Source of the DNA: Xestospongia bergquistia
Lineage: Eukaryota > Porifera > Demospongiae > Haplosclerida > Petrosiidae
Assembly (NCBI GenBank): GCA_963965975.1
Contig: OZ014412.1
Span: forward strand, 9,219,849 to 9,283,848
Direction: 5' to 3'
DNA length: 64,000 nucleotides
The number at the start of each line of letters is the position of its first letter. Position 1 is the stretch's first letter. Both the position numbers and the translations under genes were made by a program. The notes beneath the pieces were generated by a model, which was not told the origin of the DNA, ran no database searches, and saw only the letters and a program-made list of their open reading frames with translations. Shown piece after piece: positions 21,335-33,328 of the stretch.

Positions 21335-21976
21335 ATGGAGGCCGTAGCTAAGTTTGATTTCCTTCCAGAGGAGGAAGATGAACTTCAATTCAAGAAAGGA
21401 GCCATCATGACTATTTTGACAGATAATGAAGACACTGATTGGTCTAATGCAAAGCTTTACAAAACAGTAGGATTAGTTCCTAAGACTTACATTAGGTTCA
21501 AACCTCTACCAGGATGCATTAGAAAAATGACCAAATCAGAAGCAGAAGACCTCCTAGCACCACAACCACAAGATCACTCTTACATTGTGAGAGAGAGTGG
21601 AACATCTCTGAACAAATTCTCAATTTCAGTTAAACACGATAAGGAAGTAAGACATTTCAAAATTCTAGCTGATGAAGAACACAGGTATTTCATGTTAGAT
21701 AAAAAATTCCCCTCCATCAATTTATTAGTTGACTATCATCACAATCACACACTTAGTCGAAATGAGAGAGTAGTATTATCTCATCCAGTTCCTATAGAAG
21801 TGAAAGCTAGAATCACTTTTCGATCACATGACCCTAAAGAATTATCTTTCACTAAAGGAGAATTCATCTCAGTGACCAAATGTTCTGATAAAAATTGGTG
21901 GACTGGTATCAATGAAACAAACCAATCTGGAGTTTTTCCAGTCCCTTTCGTTGTCCCAGTAGACTTTCCATCATGA
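21335..21976 (+). CDS. GRB2-like SH3-SH2-SH3 adaptor, intronless and divergent
   Basis: 213 residues (GRB2 is 217), one exon. The start MEAVAKFDF at 21335 aligns with the GRB2 start MEAIAKYDF; an upstream in-frame ATG at 21296 would add 13 unrelated residues. N-terminal SH3 ~1-58, SH2 ~60-150 with the phosphotyrosine-binding Arg in YIVRES, C-terminal SH3 ~157-213 with NWW. The family links phosphotyrosine receptors to SOS-type partners. Oddities: the WFFGKI motif at the SH2 start is replaced (LPGCIRKM), the ALYDF strand of the C-terminal SH3 is ITFRS, and the last SH3 Tyr of the PxNY motif is Phe (PVPFV). The SH3 peptide grooves may therefore be altered. The lack of introns suggests a retrocopy origin, but the frame is fully open. 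Confidence 0.9.
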   Translation: MEAVAKFDFLPEEEDELQFKKGAIMTILTDNEDTDWSNAKLYKTVGLVPKTYIRFKPLPGCIRKMTKSEAEDLLAPQPQDHSYIVRESGTSLNKFSISVKHDKEVRHFKILADEEHRYFMLDKKFPSINLLVDYHHNHTLSRNERVVLSHPVPIEVKARITFRSHDPKELSFTKGEFISVTKCSDKNWWTGINETNQSGVFPVPFVVPVDFPS

Positions 21977-22591
21977 TATACTCTTCCTTTACTAAAATAT
22001 TGATATATCATAAGATGTCTGATCACTATGTGCTGCATGACTATATGAGTTCTTGTATATAACAGTGTATTGCAATAATTAATATGTATGTTTGCATAAT
22101 ATTCAACATTTAGTATCATTGTTATAATATGTATTAGTTGTATTAAAGATTTTCCATCTATGGTGTACAAAAGCCTTTATCAACACACATGTGTGTTATA
22201 TAAACTGTTCTGTTATTACAGCACAAATTACAAGAACACTTAGGTAAATAGCACAAAACTTGTGTAACTATTTCCAAGAAAAAAATAAACTAAAATAGTT
22301 ATTGCTTAATCACTATGGAAACACTGACATATAATACAGCATAAATTGCATTATTATTTTCTCATAGTTTACTATATAGTATATTATCATATAGGCTGTA
22401 TAACTTAACAATGTGCAAAAAATTATAAAAATATAATAGTTCTTGTAACTTGTGAAAAATGATGATGCTCTAGTTAGTGCATAAATAGAACTAGTAATTA
22501 TAATCTAAAATATGTCTGAATCAAAAAGATCAAAAAGATACAAAATAATCACAAACTGTTACTCAAAAAACCTATTAATGTATATTCAATA
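21977..22591. other. Convergent intergenic spacer
   Basis: AT-rich 3' flanks of the GRB2-like gene (plus) and the PCMT-kinase gene (minus). No further gene seen. Confidence 0.6.
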
Positions 22592-25500
22592 CTAAATAGA
22601 AGTTAAATCTATTAGAACTTGGCCAGTTGACGGACGATTTTGATACTCACGTAGTATACACTTTTGTATCAGTCTTTTAAAGGATGGCCAAGGGACATTT
22701 TCAACTTCAACTTCTCTAGCGACTGTTGTAGGAGGAGGAGGTTTACGGACAATCATTTCCATTAGTAACACTCCAAAACTATAGACATCCATTGCTGGAG
22801 AATGGCGATCAGGAAATGGAGCTTCAGGTGCAGAATATGCTGGAGATCCTGGACCAACTGTTGTAGATATCTGATGAGCAAGATTAGCTGACCCATAATC
22901 AGAGAGTTTAGCTTTCCATTGTCCTTTACCTGATGGTTCAAGGAGAACATTAGGGCTACTAACGTCACGATGAAGTATAGGGTGGGGTTTCCAAAGATGA
23001 AGGTAGTTAAGAGCAGCACAGATATCTTGAGCAATTCTGACAATCTGAGAACGTGTAAGAGGTGATTTTTCAAGCTCTTTGCGTAAGCTAGTAGGCATTA
23101 ATTCAGAGAGGATGATAGGGTTACCCTCTTTAGTGGCTCCTATGAACTGGAGGAGATTGGGATGACGCACACGAGCAGCAATCTCCATTTCACGAGCAAA
23201 AATTGAAATATTATAGTCTGATATTATGAGATCATGAAGGCACTTTGCAGCCACTTTGAGACCACGGAAATTGGCTGCTCTGACTTCTCCCCATCCTCCT
23301 TTACCAATCACATCCTGTGTAACGTTTATCTCCTCCTTAAGTACAACCCAGTGAGCTTGATTCTGTGGTGAAGAAGAAGGTTCTCTTTGTTGAGCTTGTT
23401 GAATAGCCTCTCGTAGTTGTTGACGAAGATCTCTCTCTATGTTTGCTTGACGATTTAGTTCTTGAGAAAGCTCTGTCTCAGCATCAGTTCGACGTTTCAG
23501 TTGTTGACGTAGTTCTGTTTCAATGTTATTTTGTTGTCTTAGTTGCTGTCGAAGTTCTGTTTCAGTATCAGTTCGACGTTTCATCTCTTGGCGAAGGTTA
23601 CCCTCAGTGACTTGTAATCGTTGAAGGTTTTCGTGTAGATTAGAACTCTGTTTTTGTGAGTTTTTAAGTTTTTCCTTTGTTTCTTGTAATTCTTGACGAA
23701 GAGTAGCTTCTACATTTTTACTATTTTCTTGTGTCTGTAATAGTTGATATATTGTGTCTATAAGATCATCTTGGTGCTGTTGATCTGGTGTTGTTGACTG
23801 TTGTGAAGATGCCAGATCTTATAAAAATAATATATAAATGTAATTTTTTTGTACAAAATGTTGTACCTATTAAGGGAATTGTACCAGAATAAAAATAGTA
23901 ACATTAGTTACTGATGTCATAATATTAGAATAAAAATAGTAACATTAGTTACTGATGTCATAATATTAGAATAAAAATAGTAACATTAGTTACTGATGTC
24001 ATAATATTTTTATGAAAAACAGATTTCTTTGACTATAACAGTAAATTGGCATGCATTTCTAGTGTTACTAGTTTCATCATATATACATATGGTGTATGGT
24101 GGTACAATACCTTTAACTACAAATAATTGGAATGTGGCTAATTTTTAACAGTTTACACATTTAAAATTAACTCATATAAGTTTAAGTTACATTAACGATC
24201 TTAGGACACTGTTATATAATTGTTTTCTTGTTGACTTACCTGGTACTTGTTTCTCTTTGTCAGTGAGTGGTACAAACATTACACCCATTAGTTTAGTTTT
24301 GGTAATAGACCCATTGGGAAGCTTGTCATATTGTTCTAAGGACTGATTACCTCCATGAGGACCAACAGGCATTAACAAACGACCTCCTGGTTTTAACTGG
24401 TTCAATAACTATGAAATAAAGTATACAATAATCTTCATGTACCCTTAAATCCTGACACAAAAGGTACCAGTTATAAAATACCATAGATATTGGAAAAATT
24501 TGGCGGTTTGGTCATTTTTATAAATTTGCAAAATTAAATCAATCAAATCTTTTGACAATAAGTAGTTTCAGATTGTGACAAATTACCAAATTTTTACCTG
24601 CCAATTTTCCCACTATACAATACATGTGTATATTTGGTATATTTGTAACTTATTTTGTTACAGTTCTTAATTTTTCAGATGAACAACTTTATTGTACATG
24701 GTTCATAAAAACTAAAATGATGAAAATAGTTGACTTACTGCCTGTGGTACAGTTGGTGCAGCTGCTCCAACATGTATAGCATCGTAAGGTGCTGAATCAG
24801 GATAACCTAACCGTCCATCACCAACTACATAGAAAAAAATACACATATATAGTATTCAATGAAGAAAGCTATCAATGATATGTCAGTCTATTCAACAGGT
24901 CATAACATGTATTATTCTTTTTGATTACTCATAGAGTTGGCAGTTAAATACAAATTGATAAGTCATGTTAATGAAAATGAAAACTTTTTAATAGCTTTCA
25001 TTTGAAAGTGATATGAATTGTTGTTTTAATATTAGAGAATGACAAAAATTAGAATACATCAATCATCAATACTAATAATATATTAAAACAGACTGGTATG
25101 TCTCCTTAGACATCATCAATACTAATAATATATTAAAACAGACTGGTATGTCTCCTTAGACATCATAAATACTAATAATATATTAAAACAGACAGGTATG
25201 TCTCCTTAGACATCATCAATACTAATAATATATTAAAACAGACTGGTATGTCTCCTTAGACATCATCAATACTAATAATATATTAAAACAGACTGGTATG
25301 TCTCCTTAGACATCATCAATACTAATAATATATTAAAACAGACTGGTATGTCTCCTTGGAATAAACTATGAGTTATTTTTTAAAAGACAAACATAGTCTA
25401 AGCTAGCAGACGTGTTCAAAGCTTACCAACAAGTTTTAAGTTGCCATTTGTTAATAATTTCTTGTTATTTTTTAATACATTAGAAATTGCTAGATCATTG

Positions 25501-26954
25501 AGTTGTTTTATATGTTCAACACCTACAGCACAACCAGTCTTTCCTACCTACAAAAATAAATTGGAGACACATTAGTAGCTTTAATCTATCCATACATTCA
25601 CAGTCATCTATTTGTTGATTTAACCAATATTTTGTTATACAGACTGTGTGATGTAAACTGAAAATAAACATCATATTATAGTTTTGATTATTATTGTTTT
25701 ATGGAATTGATTGTTTTTAAATGAAAATGATCTATTTCTTTATAAAAAAAACATTATTAGTTCTAACATTTTGTAACTAGTTTACGTCATCCAATCTATA
25801 TATCCATAAATTGTTTAAATTAAATAGTCTATTTTTACTAAATTAATAATTTTAAATTACTAATACTTTTGTTAGTCATTGATATGTTCAACACCTATAA
25901 CACAAACAGTCTTTCCTACCTACAAACATAAATTAGAAACAAACACTTGGAAATCATACTAAAATTAAGCTTTAATCTATATATATATATATATATTCAA
26001 GTCATTAAGTCATTGATGGGTCTAATCTTTGTTCAATTATTTGTTGTCTATCACATATCTATCAATCTGTCTCTCCACATCCAACTATTCAATTATCTGT
26101 TCATAACATACCATTATAGCCAAGCAAGTAGTGAAATAGCCACTTCCAGTTCCAATATCCATAGCTCTTGCCCCCTCCTTTAAATGATCTTTTAATATTC
26201 CTAAAGCATGTGCATGCTAAATAGTTGAGACAGAGAATAGGTAAGTTTTCAGCATGTATGTATATATAGCAATAGGTCAAAATGCTAGCTATTATAATGA
26301 CAAAATAATTTGAACTGCTTTTCAACTTGAACAAAAGTTAGCAGTTTATAATGTATATAATCAATATATAATTTAAAATCTGAATGTGTACTTGATGGGT
26401 GGTCTAGTGATGTTATTAAATTTAATGCAACACCTGTACTACATATGCACTTAATGAACTAACTGATAACTCAATGTACATAACAATCATTTTGTGGTAT
26501 TACTAGTTATTCTAAAAACTTGACAGACCTGTTTTGAGTCAAACCTACTAATATAAATTACTGCATACAGTACTATTGTTGAGAGCACAGTAACTTAATA
26601 CTACATACTATGTACAGTATATGAAGTAGTGTTACATTACCACACTCATACAATGTACAGTCTTATATTACCAAGTTCTCAACAAGCCTACTGTACCACA
26701 TGTGCTCTTTATAGTAAAGGTTATAAATATACATTACAGTCTAAGTTTAAGAACTATGCAATTTTGAAGTCCAACAGAAATTTTTATGAAGTCTCATTTA
26801 AAAGACTAACAGTAGCCAGACAACTAAAATACATGTTCCTAATTAATTATAATTTTTGAGTTAGGAAATATAATGGACTACAGTTTATCATTGTATTTTA
26901 AAATAGTCATGTTATTATGTACCATATGAGGTGCACTGATAGTAGTGTTATAGC

Positions 26955-26993
<39 letters not shown>

Positions 26994-27245
26994 GTTAAAC
27001 AAAATCAGGACCAATCAATGGTTTCATACCAATTCTTTGAGGAGCATCATTATATGCGTTTTGAGGGCAAAAATCCTTTCTGTCAAGTGCTCTCATAGTA
27101 GCCTCAACTTTGTCAGAAGTAATAACTCCATTACCTGTAATGATAATAAATAGCTTTAAAAACTATGATATAACTTATTGATCAATTTACTTTTTAATTT
27201 GGACACTAGATCATCATTACTGGTGCCATGTGACCTCCATGCCAT
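22592..27245 (-). CDS. Predicted PCMT - coiled coil - protein kinase fusion protein
   Basis: Eight exons on the minus strand: 27191-27245, 27030-27134, 26923-26954, 26112-26216, 25427-25547, 24739-24824, 24240-24408, 22592-23817; 1899 nt, 632 aa. Residues 1-224 are a complete protein-L-isoaspartate O-methyltransferase (PCMT1-like: MAWRSHG start, TISAPHMHAHAL, SAM motif MDIGTGSGY at 83-91, [29 protein letters not shown]). PCMT repairs isoaspartyl residues in aged proteins. Exon 7 ends CCA-G/GTAAGT and exon 8 begins AG/AT-CTG, so the frame passes from EKQVP through D225 into a Gln/Glu/Arg-rich coiled coil (~240-370, repeated ELRQQL units). A kinase domain follows: Gly loop GKGGWGEV 396-403, VAAK Lys 416, HRD 507-509 with Asn 514, DYG (not DFG) 531-533, SAPE, and a RPS end. 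It resembles TKL kinases. If intron 7 is retained, PCMT ends alone after 22 extra residues at 24187. The kinase could also start internally at M303. Confidence 0.82.
23887..24009. repeat. Three tandem copies of a 41-bp repeat
   Basis: Units start at 23887, 23928 and 23969 with virtually no divergence (GAATAAAAATAGTAACATTA...). They lie inside intron 7, the intron that joins the PCMT and kinase parts. Confidence 0.92.
25061..25360. repeat. Six tandem copies of a 50-bp minisatellite
   Basis: Units start every 50 bp from 25061. Only a few substitutions are seen (CATAAAT in the third unit, GACAGG for GACTGG in the same unit, CTTGGA at the end). Each unit contains AGACTGGTATGTCT, which can form a small hairpin. 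It lies in intron 5 of the PCMT-kinase gene. There are no spacers, so it is not a CRISPR array. Confidence 0.95.
25877..25932 (-). pseudogene. Duplicated fragment of PCMT exon 5 with its acceptor
   Basis: About 50 bp closely match the 5' end of exon 5 (25498-25553), including the TTTGTAG/GTAGGAAAGACTG acceptor. It continues ~25 codon positions and then diverges before any donor. It lies in intron 4 upstream of the real exon on the minus strand and could act as a decoy acceptor. Confidence 0.7.
26957..26991. repeat. (GA)n microsatellite
   Basis: Pure GA run directly next to the acceptor of PCMT exon 3; on the minus strand it is its polypyrimidine (TC)n tract. Confidence 0.9.
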
Positions 27246-27342
27246 GACACTTACTTGCTGGAGACGTAGCTTAAATTAAAAAAATATTAATCTATACAAC
27301 AATAGCCTACATTGTTAGAGGGAATGATACAAATAAGAAAAT

Positions 27343-27632
27343 AAACTTTACTTACAAGCAGTAGACTTTACTGTAGACGATAGTTATTAATTATTCATAT
27401 ATAAAATTTGGGCTCGTCCTAGTTATAATTATTATAGTTATTTTATAAATTAACTATAATAATTATTATAATTATTATAGGTAATTATTTCCTTGGGATA
27501 GGCCCGGAAACAATAGCCTACCTCTTAATTGCATCATAATAATTATAACTTCAACAAGGATCCAGCCCAAATTATATTTATGAATAATCAAAAACTATTG
27601 TACTTGTTGCTATTACTTGTAAGTAAACTTTA
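27343..27632. mobile_element. MITE with ~70-bp inverted arms
   Basis: Left arm about 27343-27415 and right arm about 27562-27632 are reverse complements with scattered mismatches: the outer ends share TTTACTTACAAG, the inner ends TGATTATTCATA..AAATTTGGGCT or close variants. The centre is a TAATTATTATA-rich inverted repeat. There is no coding capacity. It sits in the gap between the PCMT-kinase and ABC copy 2 start sites. Confidence 0.7.
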
Positions 27633-27992
27633 GTTTATATTCTTACTTATGTATGATTTACTTGTTAAGTTTTTTTAGTTATTATTTTGTCAATTGTTAT
27701 TTTTTTCAAGTCTTTTTAAAATTGAACATTTTCATAGTTTTAAAAATTTTATGGCTCTATTTATTAAACATGATTTGTCAATTGTAGGTCAGCGCGATAT
27801 TAAATATGTATACTTGCATCATTTCCTGGGGGAGGAGACAAGCGAGCGGGAGGAACACACCGTGTTGTATACTAGAGTGCAGCCACGTGTATACAGGAAG
27901 CATCTTGGTAGTTATTACCACGCCTATATGAAACCGCTAATATAATAGTCCCAATTCTTTTCTGGGCATAGTAAACAAGACCGAAGAGAGCT

Positions 27993-30900
27993 ATGTTGCC
28001 GTTTTGTGAGCCAGGAGATACAGATAATGTCGTGTGGAGAGGAAATGGGTTCTCAAGATGTTTTGTGACCATTGTGGGTAGTCTCTTCTCGTCTGGTTTT
28101 CTCATCATCTTTGGACTTAGTATTATCGTTCTAGGAGGAAAACCTAAAGCTAAACCAAATGGACACAATAAATGGAAACCATTACTTCACTCTAAGAGTT
28201 TCCTAGTGGAGGTTGTAACTTGTCTGTTAATGGCAGTCATATTTGCAGTTAAGTTGATACTACATGGTCTGTTACCTGGAGGATCTATCTATGGATACAT
28301 GATTGTGACCAATGTAACGAGTTGTATAGCCTGGTTGTTCTGTCTCTTGATGATATGCAGAGAACGTTTCAATGTATTGTTTGCACTTCATCACAGTATA
28401 CCAGTAGTTCTGTTCTGGTTAGCTAATATAGTGTGGTTATGTTTTGATCTGGCCTCCTGGTCTAACAAAGAATGGTGGTGGCGTCTTAAAAACAAACTGG
28501 ACATTAGTGATCTTGTACTGTTCTGTGTCCAGTTCTGTTCCCTTATAATTTTAATTAGTGTGGGCATAATACGACCACTGTTATCACGACGAAAGCAATA
28601 CCAGCTGCTAGTAAACTTGAATGAGGAGTCCTCTGAACATAATGTTGTCTATTCCCAAGGACACGAGGATCCTAGCAAGGCTGGTAGCTTTGAACGTAAA
28701 AGCAGTCAAGGTTCAACATTTGGTAGTTTATGGATAAAAACTAAATTAATGTTTCCTTATATTTGGCCTAAAGGACATCCCATATTACAACTACGGGTCA
28801 TTGCATGTATTATTTTATTAGTAGGTGCTCGTGTTGTTAACCTATATGTACCAATATACTACAAGAAAATAGTAAATGCTCTCTCACCAAAACAGAACAT
28901 GAGAGATCATCTTGATCTGATGTATGGGATGACTTCTAAAACAAGTGGTGTTACATTCCCAATTGCTTCAATTTTAATCTATGTTTTATTACGATTCCTT
29001 CAAGGTGGAGCAGTGGGAGGACTGGGTCTAATGAACAATCTACGAGTTTTTTTATGGATCAATGTACAACAATATACAAGTAGAGCAATGCAAGTTAAGT
29101 TATTTGGTCATTTACATGATCTCTCGTTGCGTTGGCACTTGGGACGCAAGACTGGTGAAATTCTACGTGTTATCGATCGTGGGAACCAGAGTATTAATAA
29201 TCTACTTAATTATGTCTTGTTTAATATTGTCCCTACTATAGTCGATATTGGAGTAGCTGTTGTGTATTTTATAGTTGCTTTTGATGCTTGGTTTGGATTA
29301 ATTGTCTTCACTACTATGACTACATATTTATTGTTTACAATAGCCATCACAGAGTGGAGGACTAAATTTAGACGTATTATGAATGAACGAGACAACGAGG
29401 TTAAAGCAAAATCTGTTGATTCTTTGATCAATTTTGAAACAGTCAAATATTATGGTCGAGAGGAGTTTGAAGTTGATCGATATGAGGGGGCCATAGTGAA
29501 TTATCAAAAGTCAGAATGGGATAGTCTGGCTACTTTAAATGTACTCAATACTGGCCAGAATTTGATTATTACAACTGGACTGTTAGTAGGATCTTTGTTA
29601 TGTGGTTATAGGTGAGTATGTTAATTATAGTAACATCTGTTTACATGTAATGTCAGTTATTAACAGTTCAATTTTCACAATGGAAGTGTGTGGTTATTTC
29701 GATGTTCTTTTGATGATGTAAATATGGCCTTTATGATGTTGTTTATAAAGAGTAGGATTATTGAAATTAACGTGTATAATATCACAACATCTCTTAATGG
29801 ATATGTGTTCACATGTAACATTATCTATGATAAAAGGAAACTTGATTGTTTAACAAAGTTAGCTTGTCAGTATTTGTGTGCATTCTTCACTAAAGAGAGT
29901 AGTAACATTATCCTTAAGAAGTAAGTTATGTGAATAAAGAATGAGGAATGAGGAAATAGATTGTCATTGTTAGTCAGTATGGACTGAATTAAATTCGAAT
30001 AAGAATTGTAAATTATGCTCGTTTAGAAATAACATCTATGAATATATTAAAAATAAATAGGGCTGGTTCTAAAGATTTTAATATTATAGACAAAAGTTTA
30101 CATTAACAATTAATTGTCTTGTCTCTTTTTCATCAGAGTGTATCAAGGGGTGTTAGGTGTGGGTGACTTTGTCCTGTTTGCTACATACATAATTCAGTTA
30201 TATTCACCACTTAATTTTTTTGGAACATATTATCGTCTTATACAACAGTCGTTCATTGATATGGAAAACATGTTTGATCTGTTAGATGTGGAACAAGAGG
30301 TCCAGGATGACCCTGATGCTCCACCCCTTCAGGTATGAGAACAATAGTATAGTCAATTAGTCGTGTATTGTTGATGCAAGAATTGACTGACACAAAATTT
30401 GCAATTTTCTCTCTCTTGTTTGAATGGCTTCATGATCTCTATGTACTCTCATTGTGTTAATAGTATTGGTATAAAGGTCACTGTCATCATGAATTATACA
30501 CATATACACAGTACTTATTAGGTTTATTGTCCTTTGTCCTAGTTTATGGTTCAATAATGATGACCTTTGACCTTTAAGGTGATAATACATTGCCATTAGG
30601 CCTAAAGCTATGACACACACTTGTCCTCTCCAAATACAATTTGCTTTCAGAGGCTAGCAGTTCCATTCTCTATTGTTTGTCACATTACCTTACTAAGATA
30701 GAAAAATAATTAAATAAATAATTAATATTTGAGCATTTCTAGACCACCTGACAAAAATGTGAAGAGGTTATCAGAATCAGCACATTTTAAAATGTAAAAG
30801 ATATACAAACTGCAAAATAATTTTTTACTTGAGAAATCATTCTGTAACTGTTTTGAAACATTATAATGTCTGCCATTTTGCCCCACAGTAGTGTGGCCTG

Positions 30901-33328
30901 CACCTGAGTGTTATTAAGAAGGTGTGGCCATAGTTTTCATATTTGTTGTGAGGGTGTGAAGTGTGTACCTGCTCTGTCAACATTGTCACTTGATAAAAAT
31001 ACAGTAGTTATAATAATATTATTTTAAGACTGAGAATGTCTAAATGTACTATTGGCTATAACTAGTAGAGACTACTGTATATAAAGAGCACAATTATTGA
31101 ATATCAAAAGGACAAAGATGGTTATATCTAAATGACATTACATTGGTCTCATTGCCTATAGATTACTGATGGCTGTATAGAGTTTCGTCATGTCTACTTC
31201 CATTATAATCCTGAGAAACCTATACTTAAAGATCTCTCATTTACAGTAAGACCTGGTGAGACACTAGCTCTTGTTGGACCTTCAGGAGCTGGCAAATCTA
31301 CCATCATACGTCTGTTGTTTAGATTCTATGATATTCAGGTGGGACAACCATTTATCTCTTAACTATTTGATATACCGTATAGCGGGTATTATTGGTGGCA
31401 AATTTAATTTGGCATATTGACGGTCTGCAACAAAATCGTCAAATCAAAAACCGTTAATAACTTTTCACGCCTTCCTGCACGTGATCCCTATCTGCTACCC
31501 TTCTGCGTAAATGGCGTTACTTAGGTATTTCACGAAGAGAACTGCCCCGCCTAATGAAGAACAGTGCGCATCCTTAGTTGGAAAAGAACTAAAAGAAACT
31601 AACGAGCTTTCACAAGAGTTCACTTGGCATTATATAGTACCCGTAGTACCACCCACCGTTAGTTAATACAACCCACATTTAATTACAACAACTATTTTTA
31701 ACAAATCGCCAAATTTAAATTTCGTCAAATTTTAATTTTGCTTATTTTGACGGCAGACCGTCAAATATTTCAACCGCCAATAATACCTGCTATAAGGTAC
31801 TTTAATATGTGAGAATAGTGTATGTTAGTATGGATCCTCTTAATACTATAGTATTGTACTAAGTATTGTCCCTAGACTATGTATGATATTAATAATGGCT
31901 ACTTGACAATGTACTATAATCATTAATAATCCAAGTAGATTGTGTGCTCTTACTTTTTGTGAGACAAGAAGCATTAGCACCATGCACTCCCTACAAATAT
32001 AGTTATGATCTGTTCACTGCCTGGTTCATTTCCTTTGAGGTTGTAGTACATTCTGTCCAATTTGTGCAGCAGTTTAAGGAATTTCAATTATGCTGACAAA
32101 TAATTCATGTAATCAACCTAATTTGGACATGCCCTCATAGTTTAAATTTTTTGTGTGTGATTCTTAGCTCATTATGTTTTTACAAGTGTATTTTTGTTAT
32201 TGATGCTTTTAAAGACACTTTCAATTTGGACAGAACATGGTCTAGTAATTTGACAATAGGAGACCTTGTTTACAATTAATGTAGCCTCATAACCAGGTGT
32301 TTAGGGCTTGCTTATTATGAAGCAATCTTTGTAAACCTTCTATCATTGACAAAAAAACCGAAGTAGAATGTATGTATATTGTTAGCATTAGCCCACTCTA
32401 TACATTAGAGTTTAGGAAGGTTTAGTGATAAGATTAGGGAACTCTTATTACTGACCTCATTAAGCATGCCTACCACTGCATTTTATATATGAAATGAATT
32501 TACAAATGGTGGTTACTTCAGTAAGTGAAGTTGAATGTATTTGTCAAAATCCTCCAATATTATCTGTATTTCTATAGAAACCAATAAATATTAAATATAA
32601 TAAAAGTAATTAAGTTCCATGGAATAACTTTAATAAGTAAATTTCAATCTTATGACCTGAAAGTGTCTTATCATTATCAATTATTATTATTATTAACATC
32701 ATTTGTGTCCTTATAGGATGGTATGATTCTTATTGATGGTCAAGATATTCGTCATATTAAACAGTCTTCATTACGTCAAAATATAGGTGTGGTACCTCAA
32801 GATACTGTCTTATTTAATGATATTATTCAATATAATATACGATATGGACGTGTAACAGCTACTGATGATGAAGTAGAGAGAGCTGCTGAATATGCTGATA
32901 TGCATGACCGTATCTTGAGCTTTCCTCAACAGTATTCAACAGTTGTTGGAGAGAGAGGACTTAAATTAAGTGGAGGAGAGAAACAAAGAGTAGCCATAGC
33001 TCGTACTATTCTCAAAAATCCATTTATTATATTACTAGATGAGGCTACCTCAGCACTGGATACACAAACTGAACGTAATATTCAAGTCTCTCTAATGAAG
33101 GTGTGTCAAGGGAGAAGCACTATCATTGTAGCTCATCGTCTTTCCACCATTATCCATGCCAACCAGATCTTGGTGTTAAAAGATGGAGAGATACGTGAAC
33201 GAGGGACACATCAAGAGCTCCTATCATTAGAAGGAGTATATGCTAATATGTGGTTACAACAACAACGAAGTCTTGAGGAAGAGGAGGGACGGGGAATTGA
33301 AGAGACAAGAGGAGAAACAGAACTCTAA
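27993..33328 (+). CDS. ABCB6/HMT1-like half ABC transporter, copy 2
   Basis: Four exons: 27993-29611, 30137-30332, 31162-31338, 32717-33328; 2604 nt, 867 aa (human ABCB6 is 842). Same architecture as copy 1: N-terminal extra membrane domain, six-helix ABC domain, NBD. Walker A GPSGAGKS 644-651, Q-loop Gln 692, LSGGEKQ 748-754, Walker B Asp 772 with Glu 773, H-loop His 804. The first ~210 residues and the NBD are almost identical to copy 1, while residues ~215-605 differ often. Intron 3 (31339-32716) is much longer than in copy 1 (112 nt) and holds a MITE. Converges with monooxygenase copy A. Likely function as for copy 1. Confidence 0.93.
31375..31797. mobile_element. TA-flanked MITE in ABC copy 2 intron 3
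   Basis: 423 bp bounded by TA on both sides (31373-31374, 31798-31799). The ends are inverted: CCGTATAGCGGGTATTATTGG against CCTTATAGCAGGTATTATTGG (right end, reverse complement), followed by a second inverted block with TTGACGGTCTGC. TA target and lack of a gene fit a non-autonomous Tc1/mariner- or PIF-like element. It is absent from the matching intron of ABC copy 1. Confidence 0.8.

Noticed and set aside
25061..25360. Regularly spaced 50-bp repeats as a CRISPR array
   Set aside because: The repeats are head-to-tail without unique spacers, inside a eukaryotic intron.
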